Assembly (NCBI GenBank): GCA_914767715.1
Contig: OU612066.1
Location: 14,637,001 to 14,701,000, forward strand
Reading direction: 5' to 3'
DNA: 64,000 nt
DNA from: Membranipora membranacea
Taxonomy: Eukaryota; Bryozoa; Gymnolaemata; Cheilostomatida; Membraniporidae
The position numbers were made by a program, and so were the translations under genes. The notes under the pieces were generated by a model, which was given only the letters and a program-made list of their open reading frames with translations, did not search any database and was not told where the DNA came from. Below are positions 13,182-31,600 of the stretch, one piece after another. Every line of letters begins with the position of its first letter. Position 1 is the stretch's first letter.

Positions 13182-14166
13182 CGTAGCAGCACTATATCCT
13201 ACAAACAGACATTCTATCTCTCAAGTTTGTCGTTTCTAATGAAAAATAGTGAGTAAGATTATTTTCAGCAAAGAAAATAATAAATTTGAGACTGTTCACA
13301 GCTTGCATTACTTTTGGTATACCACTACCCTGCTCTAACTCTACTCTAATTCAAACTTACTCCCTGCACCAGATGAACTCACCCTAACACCATAAAAGTA
13401 ATAACTAACATCTGTTCTACTGTAGGAAGTTAGAAACAACAGCCTCCACCATGTTAAATAATTTTCATGTCATGGCATGTATGTGTAAGATGATGATGAA
13501 GCATATAGACAGAAATCATTTTTGTATTTATATATTATATAATGCGCTTCAATGTTCCATAAACCGGCACAAAACAACATCATGTTAGTGACATTTCAAA
13601 GTCTTCGGGTCGAAAAATAATGCCAGTGCCTCGAGATCAATGTTTGACATTCAGATGAAAATAAAACCATCAAACATTTGGCTGTGTTGATATCAACAAT
13701 CAAGCCCCAGTCAATGCAATTTTTTCTGTCTAAAACAGACATGAAAATAATGCTGCAGCAATTCAAAACAATTTCAAGGATGAATGTTTCTGCTCACCTT
13801 TTCAATGCACCAAGAACTCTACGCTAATCTCGAAATCCACCAGCCTCACTGCTCTTCTTTATAAAAATGGTCACTCATTTGAATGGATCGCACTGACCAT
13901 GCATAGACCACACATTAAGAAATCACTTTAAAATCTTGTAAATATGCGGCTGACCATCCTGAAGCATAGAGATAAGATAGTGGAATTAAATATCGGTACA
14001 ACTTAACACATCACTTAGATGTATGTTTATAAATGATTGTCAGATAACAAGGAGGGTGGAAACTAAGAAAATGTCATATTTCAAACTTTGCCCTTTTGGC
14101 TTGGGGCTATACCAGTTTGAATACTTCTAAAAATTTAATATTGTTACGTAAGGAGTAGATATTTAG

Positions 14167-14251
14167 TTAGCCTGACTTGATAAGCTTTCTTGGTAGGGGT
14201 GCTCCACCAACCCCACCCCCCAAACAATAAAGCTTGCCATGACAGGCTATA
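14167..14251. mobile_element. MITE-like inverted repeat, TAGCCTG family copy 1
   Basis: The ends TTAGCCTGACTTGATAAGC and AAGCTTGCCATGACAGGCTA are complementary with a few mismatches. They enclose a C-rich middle, about 85 bp in all. A shorter relative with the same termini lies at 39780-39824. Adjacent 9-mers match at only 6 of 9 bases, so a target duplication is at best decayed. Confidence 0.55.
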
Positions 14252-15269
14252 ATTTAATTAAAACATATCTCAATATGCATCCTGTTCATTTGATTTAATT
14301 TGGGGACAAAACAGATGTTATTGGGTGATCCAGTTATTTTCACAGGCGTTCAAGTTTGCAGGCAAAAAATCTTGTGACAACACCGTAAAGGGGTGAACAT
14401 TTCGCAGGAGGAAAAGTCTACCATGTCGCACAATATAGAAACAGCTAAATTAAAGGCTAGCTAACACCAACTCACTCTTTTTTCACTTTATATATACTCC
14501 AACCTCAGCTAACCAAAGATTAGTGCTAGCAAACATAAAGGTAGAGACGCGGGGGGGGGGAGACTGTAAATATTGACTTTCTGTATACTTAGGAAGCTGT
14601 TGAACCAGGGAAGATGTTTAGCTAAGCTTAACACCAGGTAAAATCTAATCCCATTGACTGAGATGTGTCAACGGGTATGAGAAGCATACCAAATAAAACA
14701 TGTGGTTATAATTTTTTTCTCCCAGGGTAGCATTTCACGCATAACTGATCCAACCTACCTCTAAAAGACTGACTATTACTTTTGCTGCAAAAATGGTTGG
14801 TTATTGTTTTAATAAAAGTTGACTCTGTTGATGAACTCCCTCATGGCTTCATCTAGTGTCAGCTTATACAGTTTTGTTAGGAAAGCCCTCCTATCCTCAA
14901 TGAGTTATCATCACATACAAGATGAGAAGATAACTTACGCTTTTACCCAACCTAAAGTTAAAAGCCATGAATATCGCTATTTCAAGCCTGTTCCAAAACC
15001 CAAAATTTTCCTCCTGGATTAACATTGGGCCTTAGCAAAACAGATTAGGCCAATTTGTTCGATTGATTTTCTAATTCATGCAGTAAAGAAAAACACAGCA
15101 AATAATTTTAGTGGGTTGAAAATGAAACAACAAATTGTATAGACGATTTGCTATCTCACACATTAATAATGTCCTATATAGTATCAGCAAAAATTGTTTA
15201 AATCCCTTGTGGTGTTGATTAAAATACCAGTCATACACTGTTCTGCACATCAATTACCATAGTCCCTAC

Positions 15270-15396
15270 TAGAACAAGTTTGTTCCCTTAGTGGTGGTGG
15301 AGGAATACAACAAAAGTGTGGTATTGAGGCTCCTCGGTATCCGACTATTGCAGTATCCCTCCGCCACCACACCACAGAGGGCACAAACTTGTTCTA
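15270..15396. mobile_element. MITE with about 41-bp terminal inverted repeats
   Basis: Left TAGAACAAGTTTGT and right ACAAACTTGTTCTA are exact complements. Complementarity continues inward through CCCT, a GTGGTGGTGG/CCACCACACCAC block and ATAC, about 41 bp per arm. The element is about 127 bp and non-coding. A clear target-site duplication is absent. Confidence 0.7.
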
Positions 15397-16118
15397 AGTC
15401 AATGTGATATGTGATAACCAGATTCTAGAAATGAAAAAGATACAGCTTTTGTTATGCATTTTACAAAAATAATCATGGATGGACATCGAGCAAACGTCTT
15501 ACATTATGGTAAAAAAAAAAGATCCATCAAAAAAGGTAAATAATTGTGTACATGTAGATTTGATGTCATGCAGTGGAGGTAGTCTAATTTCATACCGGAG
15601 CGCAAACAATAGTAGTTCTATGTAAAACAAAGGATTGATACGATTAACACTGCTCATCAATATTATGATTGCAGTATTTATAATTTATATCCTCCCTTTT
15701 TACAAGCATGGACCCCCTAACAAATCTATGCCAAACTTGGGGTAAAATCGCATTCCGCGACACCCCCTTCTGAAAAAATGCAGACTTGGTCAAACTGCTG
15801 TTGATATTCGAGAAACCCGAAAAAAAAGATTATTAACTACATGCATAACAACACGTAAAGAACGTACATTAATTTGTTTTAGCATGTTATGTATCCATGT
15901 GTACAGTGGAGTGATTATTGAGGGACAGAACATTTCCAGAATCATATAACATACTCATACCTTTGAATACCTTTGAAGACTTCGTACACTCAGGAACTAA
16001 AAGTTAAAGGAGTGCCTCATGACTAACAGTGTGTTTAATGGTTAACGGGGGTTACAGCTGTATGCTGTTTAGTGTTGTCAGTCATCACTTTATTTCCAGC
16101 TAGACGCTGTCTTTGGAT

Positions 16119-16571
16119 TTAACTTGTGGTACCCTTGGTGTCCCTGATTGTCCTCGGAAGGAAACTTCCATAGTAGACTTTTGTAGATGCATATACAGAG
16201 TTGAGTTTGCCTCTGGTGGCAGATCTTGTTTTCATTGTCATGTTCTGTTTGTCGTTTGATACTTCATCATATGCGAGAGCTAGTGAGCTGTGTTGCTCCT
16301 CTTCTTGAAGGATCTTCATCAGAAGGGTTAGCCTGTGATTTCTTCTCCTGTTCTGTAGTGTTTGGAGGCCAAGCTCAGAGCTGGCCTCAGTAACGCTTTC
16401 TCTTCCTTTTAGGCAGCTGATAAATCTGACAGCTCGATGTTGAATCATTTCTATTGATTCAATGTCCTTGTTGAGCATTGGGTCCCAGACTGTATCAGCA
16501 TATTCGAGTATTGGGCGACATAGGCTGGTATATGCCAGTAGGCGGCTCTTCTTGGGTGCATTGTATAGCAT
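16119..16571 (-). pseudogene. Truncated non-LTR retrotransposon ORF2 C-terminus
   Basis: A 150-codon frame contains the familiar LINE stretch after the RT core: SLCRPILEYADTVWDP, then IESIEMIQHRAVRFI, LGLQTLQNRRRNHRL and FLPRTIRD. In full elements FLPRTIRD is usually followed by a W.LP motif; here the frame ends about seven residues later, suggesting a frameshift or end decay. The RT catalytic block and endonuclease are missing upstream, so this is a 5'-truncated dead copy. An AATAAA on the same strand at about 16090 could be its poly(A) signal. Confidence 0.75.
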
Positions 16572-16810
16572 ACATTATCATGGCTCTTATTTCATGAGTA
16601 TACAAGCAGCAATTGTATCAGTGTCCATGTTTTACCTAGTAACATAAAAAACAGAGAAGTTCTATGTTTATGGCCCTACCATTTGTGTTGTGTGCTAGAT
16701 GTACTACACAGACAGAGTGGGTGGATTTTCTGAGAAGCAACAATTACTTCCCGCCATATAGATTTAATCATTGACATCTAATATCAATAATCAGTTGTGT
16801 GAAACACACA

Positions 16811-17140
16811 TTAGTATGTCTGTTGAGTAAAAGTCTCGGCTATTCTCATTTTATTCGAGAATCCGGTGTTTGAGTGAAAAGGAAGAAAAAAGTAAGTAGA
16901 TAATTCATTGGAGACAAACCCATACATATTGCCAATGTCATCATCATGTAGTTGTTGAGCCACATTAAATGCATGATACAAAGACCCCAAACTACACAAT
17001 TGAATAGTTGTAAAGCTTGGCAACATCACAGATTTCATTTTCAAAGGCTTAAACTTTTGTGCTTTATAATGCCACGTCGGCATAAAAAACAATATTTTTA
17101 CTATGGAGAGGGTGATATTACTTAGCAATTTATCACTCAT
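16811..17140 (-). other. Unassigned 109-codon open frame
   Basis: An ATG-started frame of 109 codons lies just upstream of the LINE fragment, on the same strand. Its predicted peptide is rich in Phe, Leu and Ser, with no motif I recognise and no flanking splice sites that extend it. It could be a decayed mobile-element product, an orphan small protein, or chance. No function is proposed. Confidence 0.15.
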
Positions 17141-17285
17141 TGTTTAAAACATGCAGTTGCAACTTGTGAAGTTAAAGCTGCTTACCATGGCATTTGATGT
17201 GGATTGAGTATGGCGGTTATGCACCGCTCATCTAGCACAGTTTAGCACTGTTCATTTTCCTTCACTATACTTGAACTGGTCAGAT

Positions 17286-17301
17286 CAAGGAGTACTCCTT
17301 G
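17286..17301. repeat. 16-bp perfect palindrome, CAAGGAG family
   Basis: CAAGGAGTACTCCTTG has no loop. It has the same terminal bases as the flanked family members, but adjacent 7-mers do not match, so the duplication has decayed or was lost. Confidence 0.6.
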
Positions 17302-17749
17302 TCTGTCTGGACTGATGATCTATCTCAAAGGCAGAATCTGACAGTCAGTGACTTCATTGTTGTTGGTCTGCTAATAATCTTATAATTTGGTAAATAGTAA
17401 TAGGTAATAGGAAAAGCATAGTAGCTTGCATTGACACCTAAGCAAATCTAAACATTGAATTGTGCATTAATTAATCTAATGTCATTATCCTACTCTCAAA
17501 CTTAACTTGGGATCTTACTAACCACAGTACAGGGGTATTACATGTTGTTGCATATGAAAATTAATTGGGCTTTCAGCTAAGAATAACTTTAAAAGTCTGT
17601 TGCAAACTGGGAGGTGGCACTAGCATTGATAACCTGTATAGCAATTGGTACAGTGAACGTCACACCAGCATGTTCATTGCTTATTTCAAACATTGCAATT
17701 GTGTGAAGAATATCGCCATTCATTGTTATGATCTTCTTGTTGTAGCATC

Positions 17750-24459
<6,710 letters not shown>

Positions 24460-24797
24460 AGAGTAAATTCATAGAAAAAACTGCATTCCTGCTATCACAC
24501 GTCGTTATCAACAAGGAGCAATGTAGATTGTAGCTGAATTTGTATTAGATGCTTCATAGAATCGTCCGGTTGTATATAGTTGTACAATGTCAAACACGCC
24601 TTTACGACGACTATCAGAGACAATTATTGCATGATTTGTCAGTAACTCTGGGTCTATAGCATCATCGATTTGTCGCTAGCTAATGATCAATAATTGTGAT
24701 TTCTCACATCATTTTCCTTTTTGCCATGCTGCTTCTTTGGCTTAGTCAAATTTTCCTATGATTTCTTTCAATTTCATCATGTTGCGTCCTTTTGCTA

Positions 24798-24803
24798 AAT
24801 AAA
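24798..24803 (+). other. Candidate RPN2 poly(A) signal
   Basis: AATAAA lies 339 nt after the RPN2 stop codon, the first canonical hexamer on this strand in a plausible position. The cleavage site is not visible from sequence alone. Confidence 0.4.
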
Positions 24804-25765
24804 CTGCATTGTACTCCTTCCAAGTTCTGATCAATATTTGACAGTTTCTTGTGATACTGTGCTAGTTAAATGTTTCATTCAACGCAGTACAAAACCTTGA
24901 CACTGTTAATTTGCAGCATCATGTACGATTCGAGAAGATCTTTCCATCAGCCAAATCCAGTAAGATGTTGTCTCCAGCATGCCTACATACTTAGTGATAT
25001 TGGGCTATGTCATGATATAGCCATTCTCTATTTGCTAGGCTTGAGCAACGCTTTGATGCATGAGAACATTTGCTTTATGGATCAGTGGTTAAATACGCAG
25101 CATGGCTTTTTGCTGTGATATTCCATCAGTCTATAACTCTGTGTCAGTCACTGGATCTACCAGAAAAACTCGCAGCTTTTACGCTATACATTGATTGATG
25201 TCCCAGTAACAACCTTCAAAAGCTCAGACAAGCCACGCTTGCCTCAACATTAAAACTACGTTAACGCAAACCTCAAGGAACCTTTTAGCTGATAGAACTC
25301 AAACACCCTTTATAAATGGTTTATCTCACATCACAGGTTGTCTTCTCCTAACAAGTTACATTGGGACAACCCACATTTTAAAATGATGGATGTGTGTCGG
25401 CTTGAATCGCTGTGTGTGTTGCGTGCAATACATAGCTGTTAATCCAGAGGCATATTTTATATAAGGTGTGGGAATAAACGGGAAAACTTTCTTTCAGTAA
25501 CATAGATTATATCTCTCAGTCTACTTTCGGTATCAGCTGGTAATGAAGAAAAGAGTGACAGTTTTTCCGTTTTTGCACTCAAAGATAATTATTTCCTGCA
25601 TTCCTGATTAAAGAGGCTAGGTGATGACATATTATTGGTAAGACCTGTTTAACATAGTGACTTCAGTTCACTTGGATTAAGGGAACGTTGCAGGAAAGTC
25701 CATGGTTATCTCAAATATCATTTACAGGCAGGTAATCTGACGTGAGTGAGTCAACTCCAACGCAA

Positions 25766-25782
25766 CAGGGAGAATTCTCCCT
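25766..25782. repeat. Palindrome AGGGAGAATTCTCCCT, CAGGGAG family
   Basis: A 16-bp perfect palindrome preceded by C, so the left end reads CAGGGAG as in the flanked members. The right end reads CTCCCTT. No 7-bp duplication is detectable. Confidence 0.5.
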
Positions 25783-26398
25783 TACTCCTTGCTTACATCA
25801 GGTGAGGTAATTGCTACATCAGGGTTGATGAATCTAGCAATGTGTTTCTCGTAAGTCTGTATTCGTTCCAGGACTGATCCTGACTGACTCCAAGGACTGA
25901 TCCAGTCTGAATCAGTCTAGTGAACTGAATGACTTAACTTAATCTTGATTATAAAATAAATGTTATGGTCATTATCTTACTATCTAAGTTAGGTAACAAA
26001 ACAAATTTATTAAAATATTACCATTCTGCTGATATAGTAGTACTTTTTCTCATATTCTATGTGTCAACTGCTTGAGAGATTGGCTCTCATTTTAGCCCAA
26101 GAGTAGATAATGTTTCTCTAGCAATAGATTCTATAGATAGCAGGCAGGCTCAACTTACAGCAACATTGGTTTGCCTTCACCCCTAACCACTGGTGTTGGT
26201 AGGCTAAATAAAGAGAGAGTTCATTGGTAGGCTCTTAAGCTAGGTAACATAGACGAATAGTAGAGGCGTTATGTGCATAATTAGTGTGTATTCTTAAGAG
26301 GGTGATATTCTTAGTCTGCTATTGATCTCTCCCATCACTGCTCCATGAATGGTTCTTCACTGTGACTAGATCTGTGAGGGTGGAAAACTTGGAATTTA

Positions 26399-26430
26399 AT
26401 GCTAGCAGGGAGAATGCTCCCTGATGCTAG
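26399..26430. repeat. 18-bp palindrome with 7-bp flanking direct repeat
   Basis: CAGGGAGAATGCTCCCTG (26406-26423) lies between exact ATGCTAG copies (26399-26405 and 26424-26430). Its length and arm sequence equal the 3652-3669 copy apart from the central bases. Confidence 0.8.
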
Positions 26431-28652
26431 TCTACTTTTCAGTTGGTTCCTGATTGTAGCGCTTATAAATAGGAACAGAAATAAGCTCAAATCAGTTGCT
26501 CCTTGCTTCAGGTTGGTCTATCATTCGGAGTTACTTTCCCTAGGGAAGTACCAATTTAACCTGATTGGTTGATCTGTTTCAAATGTTGTCTTCTCAAAGG
26601 TTCAGGATCAAAAGTCAGGTCCAGGCTAAGTGTACAGTTCATTGATTTAGAGCTTGATTCACGAAGTTCCTCTAATCTAGTTAAGGGTAAGGTTGGTGCT
26701 GCTGGTTGTTTCCTAAGACTTGCTGGTGTCGCACTTAACTTGCCAATACACTTTCATCATTTTTATTATCAACACTAGTTTGTTGCCTGGTTCCTTCTTT
26801 TTACTAATTGGGGAGATAACAAATGTCCCTAGTCACTCGTTTCTATTTCTGAAGGAGATTAGAAGAGTACTTATGATAAGATCTTTTGTCTTTAATTGCA
26901 TCAACCAGAAATATTTTTTATAATAACAAAAATTGATTCGTCATCATTCACAGGCAAAAAGCTAGAATACCGTTCTTTGCTGATTCACTTGATCAAGCTT
27001 TCTCGTGACATATTCAGTATAAGACGTCACACATCTAGCTCACAGTATAACTAATAAGCAAATAAAGCCAATTTAATCATTTTGAATCTCTTAATTATCC
27101 CTTATGCAAACAGTTTATTTGGCTGACCAGTGGGAAACACACCCATGGTCTATTCAAACAAAGGTAACTCTCATAAATCACATGTTGTGCGTTTGATGGT
27201 GTATATCAGCTAGCAAGAATAATCCCATTGGCACTCTGAAACTCTCTCGATCACCAATTTTGATTGACATAAGTCGAAAATGGAAGATGGTTCTTTGGTT
27301 GCAGCAATCTGTGGTTTATTCGCAACAAAGTTGACTCTGACGCAATTTGCTCAATGACACCTAGATGAACTCTGGTGACATTTCTTTGAGACTGGGTAAA
27401 CACACTTGAGGCGCTCTCTGCATTATGTATAATGACCATGTAATTGTTTCTGATCAGTCAAGACAATTGTCTGACTACAAAGATACATTACATTATACCA
27501 TTATATTACATCTAGTATCTTGATATATCAAGGGCTATAAAACTCTGTGATACCAAAATTATGTTATTATCAAAAATTGTAAAGATTTGGCCCATGATCG
27601 GATATCTGTTATACTTGATCCACCTATATTTCCCAGGCTGCATTTTGGTATTTCTTTACTCATCATAATTACATGTAATGCAGTTGTAGCCAGGAGTAAT
27701 GAGGTTATGCTGTAATAAGGTCATCAAGTTACTTTAATGTCAGAGTTGTCGGAAGAAGATGAGTTAATTTACTATTATAAACAAATCAAGCTAATTTAAT
27801 CTACCTCTTGAAGCGAGCACATCTGAGGGCTCAAACTCATCTCATTCATATAAGAAATAAACAGTAGGAACAGAGACTATGGATTATCTATGGTCTCATG
27901 TGTGGAAATATCTGAGGTTGGAGTACCTGTGTATGTCTGTTACAAATCAGAGAACAGACTTAGTAAATCTCCGACTTGTTTGCTGGTAATTTGTTATAGG
28001 CAGGTAGTCGGGTAGCTTCTAGAAATATCTCGCTTCTGTATTCTGCATAATGAACAATCCTTTAAATCAGTTGATTCTAATAATCGAGATATTGGAGTTT
28101 GCCTCTGGTCAAAGATTTACTCTGCGTATGCAATGACATAGAGGTTATTGATAATACGTATAACACATGGGTGGTGCATTAGCAGCAACTTCAGTGTTAT
28201 CAAAATATCCAATACTTGATAACTGATAATTAATGAAATTAACACTCAGCAGTGGCATAATAATTCTAAAAATCATATTGAGTGACATGTTGAGACTATT
28301 CAAGTCAATATGACATGACATGGGCATCAGTCTTTCTCAAGTTGAGCTTTCTCCTATAAATATTTTTGATTCAATAATGCTCCTGCCATCACGGTAAAAA
28401 TATCAGCTACTTTGATCAGCTTAATGATAGACTGTCAAGCTTGCTCATTGGCTAACTGTCACAGGAGAAGGTTGGTTGGTTTATTTTGCACTTATTTTGA
28501 CAGTATGTTGTTTTAGTTGACTTACGTAGGTGGACTACGTCTGCAGTGTTTGGCTCTCAGCTGTCAAGTATCATACTGACACCATCCAGCAGGTTGGTCA
28601 GTTCTCCCCTCTCAGCTGACTGGACTCGGATGTTTTCTAGCATTGACTAACT

Positions 28653-31600
28653 ATGCCTACATTGTTGTTTCCAGCCAAGTTTCGTAGACTGAATTCCGAC
28701 ATGTCTTCAGCAGAAGTTACGTCTCGCGTCTCGTCAGCAGAGGAGAAGAGAAAACTAAGACGTCAGACTAAAGGAGAATGGGAGGTTATGCCAGGTCTGA
28801 AGGAAGGAGAGAAATATGCAGAAAAAGTTATTAAATTTGATGGATATCTGCATAAAAAGAGAAACCCACCATTGAAAGGCTGGCATAGGGTGAGTGGTAT
28901 ATGTCTTCAGTATACAGAAACCGTGTTTCATGTTGCATGAGTAGCAATCCTTTCAACAGGTCAATTATCTCAATAGGTTACTGCTAAGCTGGTCAACAAG
29001 ATCTTTGTTATTAATATCAACATCTGGTTTAACACCCTCAAGTGTAAAAGTCCTAGTGGTACCTGCACTTAGTGTAGAATTGAAATATTGAAATTGAGAT
29101 GATACTGTCATTTGACATAAACCCATATGGCATCACGGTCAGTCTCATTCTGATTTTTATGTGGATTATCATATATGTTCCTTATTCTGCAATAACAAAA
29201 GGTTTGTGGTGATCGAATATTTCTTAGTTTTAGCGAGATTTATACAGGTATGTTTAGGTATCTAATGACTGCAAGCAGGATATCATGTTATTCCATTACA
29301 GAACATTGTATGTTAATGGGATTCCACGAAATCCTGTTCCCAGCAACCCAATTGATTCTATGTGTGGTAATAATTCCTCAAAGCGGTTTGTATGTTTGTG
29401 TTGTTCTCTTCAAATGATAAATTTTGACAAATGTTTTACTTGTAGAGGTATTTTGTGATTGATGAAGGAAGTCTAATGTATTCAAAGACTCCAGCTGATG
29501 TAAGTAGCATTTACCAGAGCCAATTTATCGTTAAATTGAACTTCAAAATTGGATCAATAACGCCCATGTTGTATTTTTAACTTTCAGTGACAGTGTCGTT
29601 CTTAGTCCCCATAGTAGATAGAGCTCATGCAGTTGAAAGGGAAAAGTCCAGAATAAATTATGCTGATGGACTGTGTTTTAACTAGGGCTTTCTGGATAGG
29701 CCTATCTCTATAACATTTGATGCTGAGCATGCATAATATGATGATCGAGATTCTAGAACCACAGATATCCAACGTCAAATAGCATGCATATTCATATCCA
29801 TAATCTAGTGATATTATTTGATAACTGGTCTAATATGGATATGTTACTTGAGCACTAAAGCTCTCGAACATTGATAACTGCACGACCAATCGTAACACGC
29901 TGCAACTCAACGCCTATGTTGATTCACACTCTACATCTCACCGACTTATCTTGATCGCTCATGCTGTGGGTGGGAACGGGAAGGGCCTGGTCGCATCAGA
30001 GTTAATTCACTTAGGCAGTCAACACGATGACATAACTGGCCAATTTAGTCAAGGTGATAGACAGATAAACCAATAATTTCTCTCCCGGATGTCAGGCAGA
30101 AAGCAGTAAGTAACCATGCAGGGCCGTAGTCTAGAAAAAATGGTAGGGGAGGCGCAAAAACTTTGAGGGTATGAAGTGGACCCAGTTTGGATATTGTAAG
30201 CCCTCCTATGGATTCTGGGGTTAATCCCCAGCCTCCAAAGCATTTGAATGATATAGATAGCAAATCAAAGTCCCAAATGAGCTGTTTCTGACATGGAATA
30301 TTCAATTATGGCATACTTAGGCCACTCTATTGAGCAGTCTATAGAGCGTGCCTGCCTCCCCTAGAACTACGGGCCTTGTGTATCACTGAAACTCAAACAC
30401 CATGTCGCTAGAGATCCCATCAAACATGACATTACAAAATTACGTATATACAGTTGTTCTTGTTATTAGACGTATTATTAGATTTCAGACTTGAGCCTCA
30501 ACATAATTGAGTGTTTGATCAAGCATGGTTATATCTTGCTATGTCAACTTTTACTAATAAAAATCCAATACTTTATGTCTGACTACTCAATTCCAATATC
30601 CTCTGTAAGATAGTGTATATACATAATTCATATATATGGCGAAATTGAAAACTAAAAGCAATCTATTGGCTTGATCAATGCGACATGTGAAATGAAACCT
30701 CTTCATTTTCTCATCTTAGAATATAAAAACTCATCGAATATTATCCCATCATATTTATGTTGGACGGCGAAGACTTTCAAGGTAACATGATCCTTCCATG
30801 AAGAATGGGAGGCTGCAAAAAATCAACCCTCTGTGGCTAATAGATCCATTAACATCTGTCATACACACCACCGTGGTGAACAACCTTAGTATCTTTGCCA
30901 TGGCCATGGTCAAGTTGCTTTGTATATTCACTCAGAAGAAGGGGTTGGGTGGAGTATGGGTTATTTGTATATGCAAACTTTCCATATTCAAGCATTTTAA
31001 AAATTTTGCTGCTTAGGAAATACAGAACCAATGTGGTACATGGCTTTATACATCTTCACATCATATAACAATGCAGTAGGTCAGTACAGCAGGGAGTTTG
31101 GGACCTTCTCCCTGCACCAAACTCTGGAGTTCATTGCTCCCTTAGTGCAGTGCACCTAAAGTTCAATATCTTATTTGGTACATAAATCATGAGCAAGCAC
31201 TATATTAATCATGTATTTTAGCACGTTAAAGGAAGGCACCATGGGAAGATAGACATCGGACTGTCAGTTCTATCCTTCAACAAGCGGAAGAAGAAAATTG
31301 ATATCGATGCCGAAGATTTTGTTTGTCACATCAGGGTAAGTAAACTCAATTTGATAAATCGCATCCTTGGGGATTTCTAGTCTTTGGATCAAGTTTTCCA
31401 TTCCAAATCCCTGGCTGAGATATGAAAGTCTCATTCAGTAAATGGTTTGGGAATGACACTTAGAACAAGGAGTTGGAGTCAACTCCTTGCTTTGAAACAG
31501 GTATCTTTTGCTAAAAAAAGAACAATGAGATAATGATTTTGCAATTGCCATTTCAAAGACCTCCTACGAAACATGTACATTGTGTCATTATAATATCAAT

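Larger units (their letters stand above)
13182..17749. other. Intergenic between SLC20 and RPN2
   Basis: This is the shared upstream region of two divergently transcribed genes. It holds two inverted-repeat elements, a LINE fragment, one palindrome, a G-run at about 14550 and a 109-codon open frame, each listed separately. Promoters must lie here, but no TATA box could be assigned with confidence to either gene. Confidence 0.5.
24460..28652. other. Intergenic between RPN2 and the ORP gene
   Basis: Includes the RPN2 3' untranslated region, then about 4 kb with no open frame that shows a domain or splices into a product. Two members of the palindrome family lie at 25.77 and 26.40 kb. The ORP promoter and any 5' non-coding exon must lie here but were not pinpointed. 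Confidence 0.5.

Noticed and set aside
28674-28675. Splice acceptor making the first ORP exon internal
   Set aside because: TTGTTGTTTCCAG is a reasonable acceptor, but no upstream coding exon was found, so the ATG at 28653 was kept with this caveat.
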